Assembly (NCBI GenBank): GCA_033060915.1
Contig: CM065377.1
Location: 81,557,275 to 81,621,274, forward strand
Length of the DNA stretch: 64,000 nucleotides
Direction of reading: 5' to 3'
Origin: Euryodendron excelsum
Lineage: Eukaryota; Streptophyta; Magnoliopsida; Ericales; Pentaphylacaceae
The notes under the pieces are model-generated. The model worked only from the letters and a program-made list of their open reading frames with translations. It was not told the DNA's origin and made no database searches. This document shows, one piece after another, positions 49,291 to 60,494 of the stretch (positions are counted from its first letter, which is position 1; every line of letters starts with the position of its first letter). Both the position numbers and the translations under genes were made by a program.

Positions 49291-50267
49291 CCGTGTCTGT
49301 TAGCTCACTTCGGTGAAAAATGACCAGACTGCCCTTAGGACCTTTCCCGAGACTTTCCGGTCAAGATGACCATTTTGCCCCTAAGCATCCGAATGCCCCG
49401 GGAACCACACTGGCTCTGGGTATCAAACCGGTAACCTCCTGAGACTACTTTTTATAGTATTCTCAATCTTCCTTTACCTTTCCGGATCATTCCGAGTCAG
49501 TTCCGGCCAACTCGGTACAAAATGACCGTTTTGCCCCTAGAGGGCCGGTCTCCTTCTTCGACCACACCGGCTCTGGGTATCAAACCGGTAATGTCCCGAG
49601 AATACTTTTTATAGTGTTCTCAACCTTTCTTTACCTTTCCAGACCATTCTGAGTCAGTTCTGGCAAACCCGGTACAAAATGACCGTTTTGCCCCTGGTAA
49701 GCCGGTCTCCTTTTCCGACCACGCCGGTTTTGGGAATCAAACCGGTAACCTTCGGGAACATTCTAAATAATGTTTCCAGATCCCAAGTCTTCTTCCGGGA
49801 CAGTCCGAGTTCGCCCTGGCAGCTTCTTAGTCCGATTGACCGTTTTACCCCTAAAGGCCCGGTCAACCTTTTCGATACATTTTGTCCTCACTTTTCAAGT
49901 CAAATACCTCCAGGACACTATTTTAGGTGTTCCTGCTCCCTTTCGGCCTTCTGGGTCATTCCCGGCTCCTCCAAATCATTCCCGGACTTTTCGGAGTCAG
50001 TCCTAGTGAAGCTAGGCTAAAAATTACATGGTAGTTGTAAGCACCCCATTTTTTACCGCTCGGCAGTCTACACTCCGTCCAGACTTGTTTTCAAGTCATT
50101 ATGGACATATTCCAATCGAATCCAATCCTCTAGTCCAAATTCCGTCTTTCCATCGCTTCGCGGGCCTGTCAGGCCCAAATAGAGGCAAAATGACCAAAAT
50201 GCCCTTAGGGGCATTATCGTTTCTTATTCTAATTCCAATCCCCCTCTCGTGACAATTTATTCCTCGA

Positions 50268-50437
50268 GACGGTCCGAGTAGTAAAACTACTCACAAAACC
50301 GTCAGAGTGGCGGAAACACTCACAAAACCGTCAGAGTGGCGGAAACACTCACCAAACCGTCAGAGTGGCAGAAACACTCACCAAATCGTCAGAGTGGCGG
50401 AAACACTCACACCGTTAGAGTGGCGGAAACGCTCAAA
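50268..50437 (+). repeat. First hairpin-unit array of copy C (GAGTG/CACTC type)
   Basis: Six units. The first is GAGTAGTAAAACTACTC (6-bp stem). The next four are GAGTGGCGGAAACACTC or the CAG variant (5-bp stem, 7-base loop). The sixth ends ACGCTC, which keeps a G-T wobble. Linkers are ACAAAACCGTCA-like. Confidence 0.88.
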
Positions 50438-50454
50438 ACCCAGGCACGTCTCTT

Positions 50455-50676
50455 CGGAGTCGGCAAGACCCCTTTCCAATCCCTCTCTCGAGACAGTTTA
50501 TTCCTCGAGACGGTTCCAATCTAGGCACGTCTCTTCGGAGTCGGTAAGACCCCTTTCCAATCCTTCTCTCGAGACAGTTTATTCCTCGAGACGGTTCCAA
50601 TCTAGGCACGTCTTTTCGGAGTCGGTAAGACCCCTTTCCAATCTCTCTCTCGAGACAGTTTATTCCTCGAGACGGT
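50455..50676 (+). repeat. 81-bp tandem repeats in copy C
   Basis: Three units of the same repeat as in copy B (CTCGAGACAGTTTATTCCTC core), with GTCTCTTCGGAGTCGG in place of the GTCTCCTCGGAGACGG hairpin of copy B, so the stem is weaker here. Confidence 0.88.
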
Positions 50677-51130
50677 TCGAGTAGCAAAACTACTCACAAA
50701 ACCGTTAGAGTAGCGGAAATACTCACAAAACCGTTAGAGTAGCGGAAATATTCACAAAATCGTTAGAGTAGCGGAAATACTCATAGACTCGTTAAAGTAG
50801 CGGAAGTACTCACGGAGCCGTCCGAGTAGCAGAAATACTCAACCGTTAGAGTAGCGGAAATACTCACAGAACCGTTAGAGTAGCGGAAGTACTCACAGAA
50901 CCGTTAGAGTAGCGGAAATACTCACAGAACCGTTAGAGTAGCAGAAATACTCAACCGTTAGAGTAGCGGAAGTACTCACAGAACCGTTAGAGTAGCGGAA
51001 GTACTCACAGAACCGTTAGAGTAGCGGAAGTACTCACAGAACCGTTAGAGTAGCGGAAATACTCTCAAATCGTCAACCCCGTCCGAGTAGCGGAAATACT
51101 CAACCCCGTCCGAGTGGCGGAAACACTCAA
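50677..51130 (+). repeat. Second hairpin-unit array of copy C (GAGTA/TACTC type)
   Basis: About sixteen units, mostly GAGTAGCGGAAATACTC or GAGTAGCGGAAGTACTC, spaced by ACAGAACCGTTA. A few have short linkers (AACCGTTA). The last is GAGTGGCGGAAACACTC. Unit-to-unit identity is high, which suggests recent tandem expansion. Only one or two units break the stem (for example ATATTC near 50748). Confidence 0.9.
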
Positions 51131-51829
51131 AACCTAGGTCAATACCCATGTTTGTTAGCTCACTTCGGTAAAAAATGACCAAATTACCCTTTGGACCTTT
51201 TCCGGTCAAGATGACCATTTTTGCCCCTAGGCATCCGAACGCCCTAGAAACCACACCGGCTCTGGGTATCAAACCGATAATGTCCCAAGAATACTTTTTA
51301 TAGTGTTCTCGACCTTCCTTTACCTTTCCGGACCATTCCGAGTTAGTTCCGGCCAACCCGGTGCAAAATGACCATTTTGCCCCTGGTGGGCCAGTTTTCA
51401 TTTCCGACCACGCCGGCCCTGGGAATCAAACCGGAAACCTCTGGGAACATTCTAAATAATGTTTCCAGATCCCAAGTCTTCTTCCGGGACAGTTTGAGTC
51501 TGTCCCGGCAGTTTTCCGGTCCGATTGACCGTTTTACCCCTAAAGGCTCGGTCAACCTTTCCGACACATCCAATCCTCACTTTTCAAGTCAAATACCTCC
51601 AGGACACTATTTTAAGTGTTCCTGCTCCTTTCGGCCTTCCGGGCCACTCCCGGCTCCTTCAAATCATTCCCGGACTTTCCGGAGTCACTCCTAGTGAAGT
51701 CAGGCTAAAGTTTACATGGTAGTCACTAGTACAGGCGCCCAAATCTAGTCAAAGATACGTTGCTTGCCGACCTTAATTGTTTCCTAAATGGCTGGAGCCA
51801 CTAGCAGTGGCACCAAGCCAAAAAATGGC

Positions 51830-51854
51830 CTGGCGCCACTCCTAGTGGCGCCAG
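51830..51854 (+). promoter_or_regulatory. 11-bp perfect palindrome upstream of the copy C TATA box
   Basis: Arms CTGGCGCCACT (51830-51840) and AGTGGCGCCAG (51844-51854) around CCT. A related imperfect pair lies just before it (near 51793). It sits 53 bp before the TATA box; copies A and E have equivalents. It could be a transcription-factor site or an RNA hairpin. Confidence 0.75.
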
Positions 51855-51906
51855 TATAAGTTTTGCCCTGGCGCCACTGCAACAGGCGCCAGGCTTGTCC
51901 AACTTC

Positions 51907-51914
51907 TATAAATA
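51907..51914 (+). promoter_or_regulatory. TATA box of LTR copy C
   Basis: TATAAATA followed by CAGAGCC, as in copy E. In copy B the matching site has decayed to TATAACTA (55454-55461). Confidence 0.72.
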
Positions 51915-51998
51915 CAGAGCCTCGATCAACGTGAAAAGGGTCTGCAAACTTAAACTAGAAATCACACAATTCGATACACAGAGCTCGAGCACCTCCAA

Positions 51999-52052
51999 AA
52001 ACCCTAGCCTCCCTAGGTTTTCCAAACCCTAGCCACTATACACAAACCCTAG
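51999..52052 (+). promoter_or_regulatory. Three telo-boxes in the leader of copy C
   Basis: AAACCCTAG at 51999, 52024 and 52044. Copies A, B and E have two to four similar AAACCCTA words at the same place, about 90-150 bp after the TATA box. Telo-boxes near start sites are known in plant translation-related genes. Confidence 0.7.
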
Positions 52053-52499
52053 CCTCCTATACACTCATACACTAGCCTTCAACCACTCTCTCAAGACTTG
52101 AAGAGCAGCCATTCAAAGCTTGAAGACAATCCTTGAAGACTGAGGGTGAAGATCAAGACTAAAAACCGAAGACCGAAGACTGCACAGCGCGCAAAATAAA
52201 CAAGAAACAAGGTAGGCTTTCTATTTAAATTTCCGCACTTCCCCCCTCTCTCTTCTCTCTCCAACCCACTTGGGTTTTCTCCATTTTAATCCCCCATCTC
52301 TTTCCCCCCCTTTTCTTTGCATGCTTGAAACAAGGGGATTCCCGGTCCATGTGTAGGAATGGGCTATGGGAGCGTCACCGTGTCGGGGGCTTTCTTCTAG
52401 TCTAACCAAAGACCACGTGGGTCCGGCCCCCCTTGATTATGTGGTGAAGCCTTAACCTTGTATGTTCACGACCCCAAATTGCATTGTGCATATCATAGT

Positions 52500-54560
52500 T
52501 TTGCATCTTCCAAAAACCATTTTCAAAGTTGTTTTTCAAAACGTTTTCAAACTTGTTTTAAAAATTGCATCAAAATCTCTTTTTCAAAAACTTATTTTCA
52601 AAACCACAATTCTAGGGTGATTCTAGCCTTTCCATGGCTAGGGTTGCTTTAGGAAAGTGTTATATTAAAAGTGGCCTTTTGGCCTATATTTTCAAACTTT
52701 GTTTTCAAAACCACTTTCTTAAAGTGGTTCTAACCCTCTTATGGCTAGAATCGCTTTAGGAAAGTGAGATGTTTTTATACTTTCCTAAAACTCTCTTCTC
52801 CAAAAATTGTTTTCAAAAACTCCCTTCCAGAATTTATTTTTCAAAACTCCCTTTTTCGACTCCTTTCCAAAATCTTCTCCCTAGATTCACCTTCCTAAAA
52901 ACGCTCCCTAAAAATCTTTCCAAAAACTCTCTTTTCCAAAATCTCCCTTCTAGAAATTTTCCCCTAGGATCTTCCTTCCAAAATCTACATTTTCAAAAAC
53001 ATGCTTTCCAAAAAAACTTCTTCTCTCTAAAATCTCTTTCCAAAAACTTTCTTTCCAAATTCACTTTCCAAAAATTCCTCCCTAGGATTCCTTTCTAGAA
53101 AACCTTCGTTTTCAAAAATGCACTTTCTAAAAAAACTCTTTCCTTAGAGCCCAGGTCAAGCCCTAGAAACCACAATTAGGAAACCCTAGTTTTCTTTCCA
53201 AAAACATGATTTTCAAACTTTGCCCTAAACCTAGGTTTCCAAAATCTTTTGTTTTCTACATCAAAACTATCCTTGTTTTCAAAACCTATTTTCTACGTCG
53301 AGACTAGAATTTTTCAAATCTAGGGTTTCTAGAATCTCCTTTTCCAAATCCTTCCTAAATCCAATCTCCCCGTTTAGGAAACTAGATCCCGTCCTCCGTT
53401 TTTGGAAACAAAATCCAACCTTTCTCTTTTAGAAACCAAGTCTAATCCCTTTTTAATCCAAACCTTTTCTAATTTCCCATCTTCCTAAACCATAAGTTTC
53501 CTAAACCTAAACTTTAAACCTTCCCTTAAGTTTCAAAATCCAACCCTTTCCTAATTCAAATCCTTCCCAAACTTCCGTTTTCCTAAATCTTAAGTTTCCA
53601 AAACTTGAACATAAAAATCTTTCCTAAACTTTAAAACTCAACTTTCAAATCTTTCCTAGTTCAACCCTTTCCTAATTCTACCCCTTTCAAACATCTTTTT
53701 CAAATCCAAGCTTTCAAATCTTTCCCAAACTCAAACCTTTCTTAATCTCAAGATTTTCTAAAACTCTAAAAACTTTCTAAATTTCAAATCTTTCTAAATT
53801 CAAAACTTTCTAAATTTGAAACCTTCTTAAGTTAAATCTTTCTAAACCTAAAACTTTCTAAATTCTAAACTCTCTTAAACTTCAAATCTTTCCAAATCTA
53901 AGACTTTTCTAAATTCAAAACTTTCTTAATTTAAGACTTTCTTAAGTTGAAACTTTCTTAATTCAAACATTTCCTAAACTGAAAACTTTCCTTTTTCAAA
54001 CCTTTCCTAAAACGAAACTTTCTTATTTTCAAAACTTCCTTGTTTTCAAAGCTTTCCAAATTCAAAACTTCCCTTTTTCAAAACATTCCAATTTTCAAAA
54101 CTTTCCTAAGTTGAACCTTTCTTAGACTAAACTTTCTTAATTTAAAACGTTTCTAAATTCAACACTTTCCTATTTCAAAACCTTTCTTGAAACAAAACTT
54201 TCCAATTTTTTTAAAAACTTCCCTAAGTCGAAACTTTCCTAATTTCAAAACTTTCCAAAAATCAAACTTTCCTAATTCGAAACTTTCCTAAATCGAACAT
54301 TTCCTAATTCGAACATTTCCTAAATCCAACCTTTCCTAATCTCCTAAACCTTCCAAATCGAGTCAAGCCTTTCCTAAGTCTAGGTTTCCTAAACCTCCAT
54401 CTTTCCAAAATCAAGTTTTTCCAAAATCAATCTTTCCAAAGCAAGTCCAATCTTCTGAAATTCAATCTCCTTTTCTATTCTCAAATCAAATTCAATTTTC
54501 AATTCAATCTCTTTCTTCCAGTCCAATCTCTCTTTTCAAATCAATCTCTTTTCAATCAGA
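52500..54560 (+). repeat. G-depleted short-repeat tract of LTR copy C
   Basis: Degenerate words such as TTTCCTAAATTCAAAAC for two kilobases; copy B has the equivalent at 56050-58030. Two conserved non-repeat islands interrupt it near its start: TAGGGTGATTCTAGCC (52614) and AAAGTGGTTCTAACCC (52721), which are near-duplicates of each other. Confidence 0.82.
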
Positions 54561-57500
54561 CTGTTGTCCGAACTACGATTGACCTGATTCCCCCAAAGGG
54601 ATACGTAGGCAACCTTCATAGGTGCGGTCACAATACTTTTCAAACTTTCAATTCCACCCTCATGGGTGTGGTTTCCAAAATCTTTCCAAATTTCAAATTC
54701 CAATCAATTTTCAAATTTCAATTTCAAAATTTCTATTTTCAAATTCCTATTTCCAAATTTTCAACTTTTCAAATTCAATTCCATCTCTTCAAATCTATTT
54801 TCAAATCAAAGCAATTTCTTTTTAAATCTATTTTTCAATTCTTTTCTATTACTTGCATATCATGCATCATGCTAAATTAGTTTTCAAACATTGTTTTTCA
54901 AAGTGAATGGGGTTGAACTATAGTTAGTTAAAGACTCTCATAGGTGAATCTAGGGTAGATTGACATGTAGGTACCGAAAGGGCGGGGTAGGGTGATAGCT
55001 TAGTGCGTCTTCCCTACACGTAACCAACCTCCGAACCTAGAATCGCTGTTTTCAAAGACCAAAAAGGAGTTATTTTTCAAAAAAGGGCTAAATGTTTTCC
55101 AAAGGTTGCCAAACAACCTGTTTTCTTAAAAACCCTCTCTTGAGGAGATGTTTTCAAAATTGTTTTTCAAAAACCCTAAGTGTAGTCCTCGGATTATTCT
55201 TAGTTTTTAGGTGACCTAACTCACCTTAATCAAGTTAGGTGGCGACTCCGAATCTTTTTCAAAAAGCCCTTTATTCAAACCTGTTTTTAATTCAAACCTA
55301 GTCGCACTCATTCTTTTAGGAGGGTGAGTTCTAACGAAAGAGTACAACATTTTTCCCGCTTGTGTGAGTATTTCTCGAGTGCGAAAAATCTGGGCGCGAC
55401 AGTAGTCACTGGTACAGGCGCCATTGCAACAGGCGCCATGTTTGTCTAACTTCTATAACTATAGAGCCTCATTCAACGTGAGGGAGGTCCGCAAACTCAA
55501 CCTAAAAATCATATATTTCGATATACAGAGCTCGATCACCTCAAAAACCCTAGTTTCCTTAGGTTTTCCATACCCTAGCCACCCTACACTAAACCCTAGC
55601 CTCCTATACACTCATACACACCCCCATACACTCATACATTAGCCTTCAACCATCATTTGAAGACTTGAAGAGCTGCAATCCAAAGCTTGAAGACAACTCT
55701 CGAAGACTGAAGACGAAGATCAAGACCGAAGACTGCACGGCGAGCAAAATAAACAAGACATACGGTAGGCTCCCTATTTAAATTTCCGCACTTCCCATCT
55801 CTCTTCTCTCTCCTAACCCACTAGGGTTTTCTCTATTTAATCCCCCATCTTTTTTCCCCCCTTTCTTTGCATGCTTGAAACAAGGGGATTTACCAGTCCA
55901 TGTGTAGGATTGGACTATTGGAGAGTCACCGTGTCGGGGGCTTTCTTCTAGTCTAACCAAAGACCACGTGGGTCCGACCCCCTTGATTATGTGGTGAAGC
56001 CTTAGCCTTGTATGTTCACGACCCCAAAATGCATTGTGCATATCATAGTCTTGCATCTTCCAAAAACTGTTTTCAAAGTTGTTTTGAAAATCGTTTTCAA
56101 ACTTTGTTTTCAAAATTGCATCAAAATCTCTTTTTCAAAAACTTGTTTTCAAAACCACAATTTTAGGGTGATTCTAGCCTTTCCATGGCTAGGGTTTCTT
56201 TAGGAAAGTGTTATATTAAAAGTGACATTTTTGGTCTATATTTTCAAATCTTATTGTTTTCCAAAACCACTTTCTTAAAGTGGTTCTAGCCCTCTTATGG
56301 TTAGAATCGCTTTAGGAAAGTGAGACGTTTTCGTACTTTCCAAAAAACTCTCTCTTTAAAAATCTCTTCCTAAAAATCTCCTTTCCAACATACTTTCCTA
56401 AAACTCTCTCTTCTCCAAAATTGTTTTCAAAAACTCCCCTCCAAAATCTATTTTTCAAAACCCCCTTTTTCAACTCCTTTCGAAAACTCTCTCTCCTAAA
56501 AATTCACTTTCTAAAAACGCTCCCTAAAAATCTTTCCATAAACTCTCTTTCCAAAATCTTCCTTCTAGAAACTCCCCTCTAGGATTTTTCCTCCCAAAAT
56601 CTATGTTTCCAAAAACACATTTTTCAAAAACTCCTTCCTAGGATTCCCTTCTAGAAAACCTTCGTTTCTAAAAACGCACTTTTCAAAAAATCTTTCCTTA
56701 GAGTCCAAGTCAAGCCTTAGAGCCCCAATTAGGAAACCCTAATTTTCTTTCCAAAAACATGGTTTTCAAACTTTGCCCCAAATCTAGGTTTCCAAAATCT
56801 CTTGTTTTCACATCCAAAATTATACACGTTTCCAAAACCTCTTTTCTACGTCAAAACTATGATTTTTCAAAACTAGGGTTTCTAGAATCTCCCTTTCCAA
56901 ATCCTTGCCAAATCCTATCTTTCCTTTAGGAAACCAAATCCATTCCCTTCCTAATCCAAACTTTTCTTAATTTAACTCCTTCCTAATTTCTACCTTCCTA
57001 AACCATAAGTTTCCTAAACCTAAGCTTTAAATCTTTCCTTAAATTTCAAAATCCAAATCTTTCCTAATTCAAATCCTTTTTAATCTTTCACTTTCCTAAA
57101 TCTTAAGTTTCTAAAACTTGAACATAAAAATCTTTCCTAATTCTACCCTCTTTTCAAATCTTAACTTTTCAAACCTAAATTTTCAAACTCTTCCTAAATT
57201 CAAACCTTTCCTAAATTCAAGATTTTCTAAAACCCTAAAACTTTCTAAACCTTAAACTTTCTAAATTTCAAATTGTTCCAAATTCAGAACTTTCTAAATT
57301 CAAAACTTTCTTAAGTTAAATCTTTCTAAACCTAAATTTTTTCAAATTCTAAACTTTCTAAAACTTCAAAATCTTTTCAAATCTAGAACTTTTCTAAATT
57401 CAAAACTTTCTTAATTTAAACATTTCCTAAACTGAAAACTTTCCTTTTTCAAACCTTTCCCAAAACGAAACTTTCTTGTTTTCAAAACTTCTTTGTTTTC

Positions 57501-59544
57501 AAAGCTTGCCAAATTCAAAACTTCCATTTTTCAAAACATTTCTAAATTCAAAACTTTCCGATTTTCAAAACTTTCCTAATTTGGGAACTTTCCTAATCTG
57601 AAAACCTTTCCTTGTTCGAAAACTTTCCTAAAGTGAAAACTTTCCAATTTCAAAACTTTCCTAAACCTAAAACTTTCCTAATTCAAAACTTTCTTAATTT
57701 GAAACTTTCCAAAAATAACACTTTCCTAATTCGAAACTTTCCTAATCCAAATATTTCCTAAATTCCAAGTTTTCAAATCATTCCAAATCTTCCAAATCTA
57801 ACATTCCAATCCAATCTTTCTTAATCTCAAGTCTTTCCTAGGTCTCCTACCTTTCCTAAGTCTAGGTTTCCTAAACCTCCATCTTTCCAAAACCAAGTCT
57901 TTCCAAAATCTATCTTTCCAAAGCAAGTCCAATCTTCTCAATTTCAATTTCCAATCTCCTCTTCTAATCTCAAATCAAATCCAATTTTCAATTCAATCTC
58001 TTTCTTCAAATCAATTCTTCTATTTTCTATCGGACTCTTGTCCGAACTACGATTGATCTGATTCCCCCAAAGGGATACGTAGGCAACCTTCATAGGTGCG
58101 GTCACAACACTCTTCAAACTTTCAATTCCACCCTTATGGGTGTGGTTTTCAAAATCTTTTCAAATCTCAAATTTCAATTTCAAATTTCTATTTTCAAATT
58201 TCTACTTTCAATTTTCAAACTTTCCAATTTCAATTCCATTTCTTCAAATCTATTTTCAAATCAAATCAATCTCTTTCCAAGTCTATTTTTCAATTCTCTT
58301 AACTTGCACTTGCATATCATGCATCATGTTAGTTTTCAAGCATTATTTTTCTAAAGTGAATAGGGTTGAACTATAGTTAGTCGAAGACTCTCATAGGTGA
58401 ATCTAGGGTAGATTGACATGTAGGTACCGAAAGGGCGGGGTAGGGTGATAGCTTAGTGCGTCTTCCCTACACGTAACCAACCTCTGAACCTAGGATTTCA
58501 GTTTTCAAAGACCAAAAAGGAGTTATTTTTCAAAAAAGGGCTAAATATTTTCCAAAGGTTGCCAAACAACCAGTTTTCCTAAAAACCCTCTCTTGAGGAG
58601 ATATTTTTAAAATCGTTTTCCAAAAACCTTAAGTGTAGTCTTCAGATTATTCTTAGTTTTTAGGTGGCCTAACTCACCTTAATCAAGTTAGGTGGCGACT
58701 CCGAATCTTTTTCAAAAGCCCTTTATTTAAATCCATTTTTCAATTCAAACCCAGTAGCACTCATTCTTCTAGGAGGGTGAGTTCTAACGAGAGAGTACAA
58801 CATTTTTCCCGCTTGGGTGAGTATTCCTCGAGTGCGAAAAATCTGGGCGCGACAACCAAGAATGACCCGAAAGGCCAGAAAAGAGTAGGAACACTTAAAA
58901 CAGTGTCCTGGAGGTATTTGACTTGAAAAGTGAGGATAGGATGTGTCGGAAGGGTTGACCGGGCCTTTACGGGCAAACCAGTCAATCGGATCGGGAAGCT
59001 GCCGGGACGGACTCGGATTGTCCCGAAAGAAGACTCGAGATTTGAAAACATTATTCAGAATGTTCCCAAAGTTTGCCGGTTTGATACCCAGAGCCGATGT
59101 GGTCGGAAAAGGTAACCGGCCCACCAGGGGCAAAACGGTCATTTCGTATCGGGTTTGCCGGAATTGACTCGGAATGATCCGGAAAGGACAAATAAAGGTT
59201 GAGAATACTATAAAAAGTATTCTCGGGAAATTAGCGGTTTGATACCCAGAGCCGGTGTGGTCGGAAAAGGAGACCGGCCCACAAGGGGCAAAACGGTCAT
59301 TTTGTACCGGGTTTGCCAGAACTGACTCAAAATGATCCAAAAAGGTAAAGGAAGGTTGAGAATACTATAAGAAGCAATCTTAGGAGATTATAGGTTTGAT
59401 ACCCAGAGCAGGTGTGGTTCTCGGGGCGTTCGGATGACTAGGGGCGAAATGGTCATCTTGATCGAAAAGTCTCAGAAGAGGCCCAAGGGGCAGTTTGGTC
59501 ATTTTTCACCGAAGTGGGCTAGCAGGCACTGGTGTTGACCTGGG

Positions 59545-60300
59545 TTTTGAGTGTTTTCGCCACTCTGACGACAGTAGCCATGACACAGGGGTTTGTTGGC
59601 AATTCCCTATGTCGACCTGTTTGCGAGTATTTCCGCTACTCTGATGGTTGCGATGTTTGCGAGTATTTTCGCTACTCTGACGGTTTGCAATCATTCCCGA
59701 GTCTGCTCGATCTCGGGAAGCTACTACAGGGACTTAGCGCTTGAGAAGTCAACTTTATCGGAAGGCGTGCCTAAACGGACATTTCTGCATTGGCGGGCTA
59801 GTAGGCGTCAAAGGTGGACCGTTCTTCCATCTAGGGGACTTGGGGTCTCGTCCCGGTCGACAAGTTTAAAGGGACTTATCGTTTCGAAGAGATTTTTTTT
59901 GAAAAACGTGCTGAACCGTCTCGAGGAATAAACTGTCTCGAGAGAGGGATTGGAATTGGAAAGGGGTCTTATCGTCTTCGGAAAGACGTGCCTGATTTAG
60001 AACCGTCTCGAGGAATAAACTGTCTCGAGAGAGGGGTTAGCATTGGAAAGGGGACTTACCATCTTCGAAAAGACGTGCCTGATTTGGAACCATCTCGAGG
60101 AATAAACTGTCCCGAGAGAGGGGTTGGCATTGGAAAGGGGACTTACCGTCTTCGGAAAGACGTGCCTAATTTGGAATCGTCTCGAGGAATAAACTGTCTC
60201 GAGAGAGGGGTTGGCATTGGAAAGGGGACTTACCGTCTTCGGAAAGACGTGCCTGATTTGGAACCGTCTCGAGGAATAAATTGTCTCGAGAGAGGTGTTG
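59545..60300 (-). repeat. Hairpin and 87-bp repeats of copy A
   Basis: On the plus strand, inverse hairpin units (GAGTGTTTTCGCCACTC near 59549, GAGTATTTCCGCTACTC near 59625, GAGTATTTTCGCTACTC near 59661) are followed by about five units of 81-87 bp (59925-60300) with CTCGAGGAATAAACTGTCTC. In three of these units GTCTTCGGAAAGAC hairpins replace the GTCTCCTCGGAGAC of copy B. The long open frame here (59988-60395) is the repeat read through, not a gene. Confidence 0.85.
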
Positions 60301-60494
60301 GAAAGGACAATGCCCCTAAGGGCATTTTGGTCATTTTGCCTCTATTTGGGCCTGGTGGGCCCGCGAAGCGATGGACAGACGGGATTTGGACTTAGAGAGT
60401 TGGTTTCGATTAGAATACATTCATATTGACTTGAGTACAAGTTTGGACGGAACATAGACTGCCGAGCGGTAAAAAATGGGGTGCTTATGTTCAT

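Larger units (their letters stand above)
50036..55401 (+). mobile_element. Giant solo LTR, copy C, 5366 bp, uninterrupted, TSD GTAGT
   Basis: It runs from TGTAAGCACCCC to GGGCGCGACA, with perfect GTAGT duplications (50031-50035, 55402-55406) inside copy B. It is the best reference copy: hairpin arrays (50268-50437, 50677-51130), 81-bp repeats (50455-50676), a GC-rich block with GGTATCAAACCGG motifs (51240-51700), 11-bp palindrome (51830-51854), TATA box (51907), three telo-boxes (51999-52052), AACAAGGTAGGC (52203), G-poor repeats (52500-54560) and a conserved 3' block (54560-55401). It encodes nothing recognisable. Being innermost, it is the youngest of the three. Confidence 0.88.
48340..58854 (+). 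mobile_element. Giant solo LTR, copy B, 5.1 kb net, hosting copy C
   Basis: It starts TGTAAGCACCTC and ends GGGCGCGACA. Flanks are ACCGA (48335-48339) and ACCAA (58855-58859), a 5-bp duplication with one change. The surrounding copy A sequence is continuous across it: GAGACCGAGAATGACCC is the expected uninterrupted text by comparison with copy E. Copy C interrupts B just before its promoter. B also lacks about 150 bp between two ACAGGCGCC words (near 55418), which in copy C hold the palindromes. Confidence 0.85.
44633..60489 (-). mobile_element. Giant solo LTR, copy A, 5.3 kb net, TSD TTCAT, hosting copies B and C
   Basis: On the plus strand it begins TGTCGCGCTC (44633) and ends GGGGTGCTTATG (60489), i.e. 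the family in reverse. TTCAT flanks it at 44628-44632 and 60490-60494. The terminal TG of the family has become CA in the element's own sense. Copy B (48340-58854) interrupts it between 48339 and 58855; subtracting B and its 5-bp duplication gives about 5337 bp. No internal retroelement genes are present. It lies in the leader of the copia element. Confidence 0.85.

Noticed and set aside
50677..51130. Regular direct repeats with short spacers resembling a CRISPR array
   Set aside because: Linkers are themselves repeated, the host is a plant, no cas genes exist, and the array lies within an LTR shared by several copies.
35956..60489. Novel autonomous element or gene cluster in the 25-kb repeat block
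   Set aside because: Every junction resolves to solo LTRs with target duplications; no polymerase, integrase or other protein domain is present between them.
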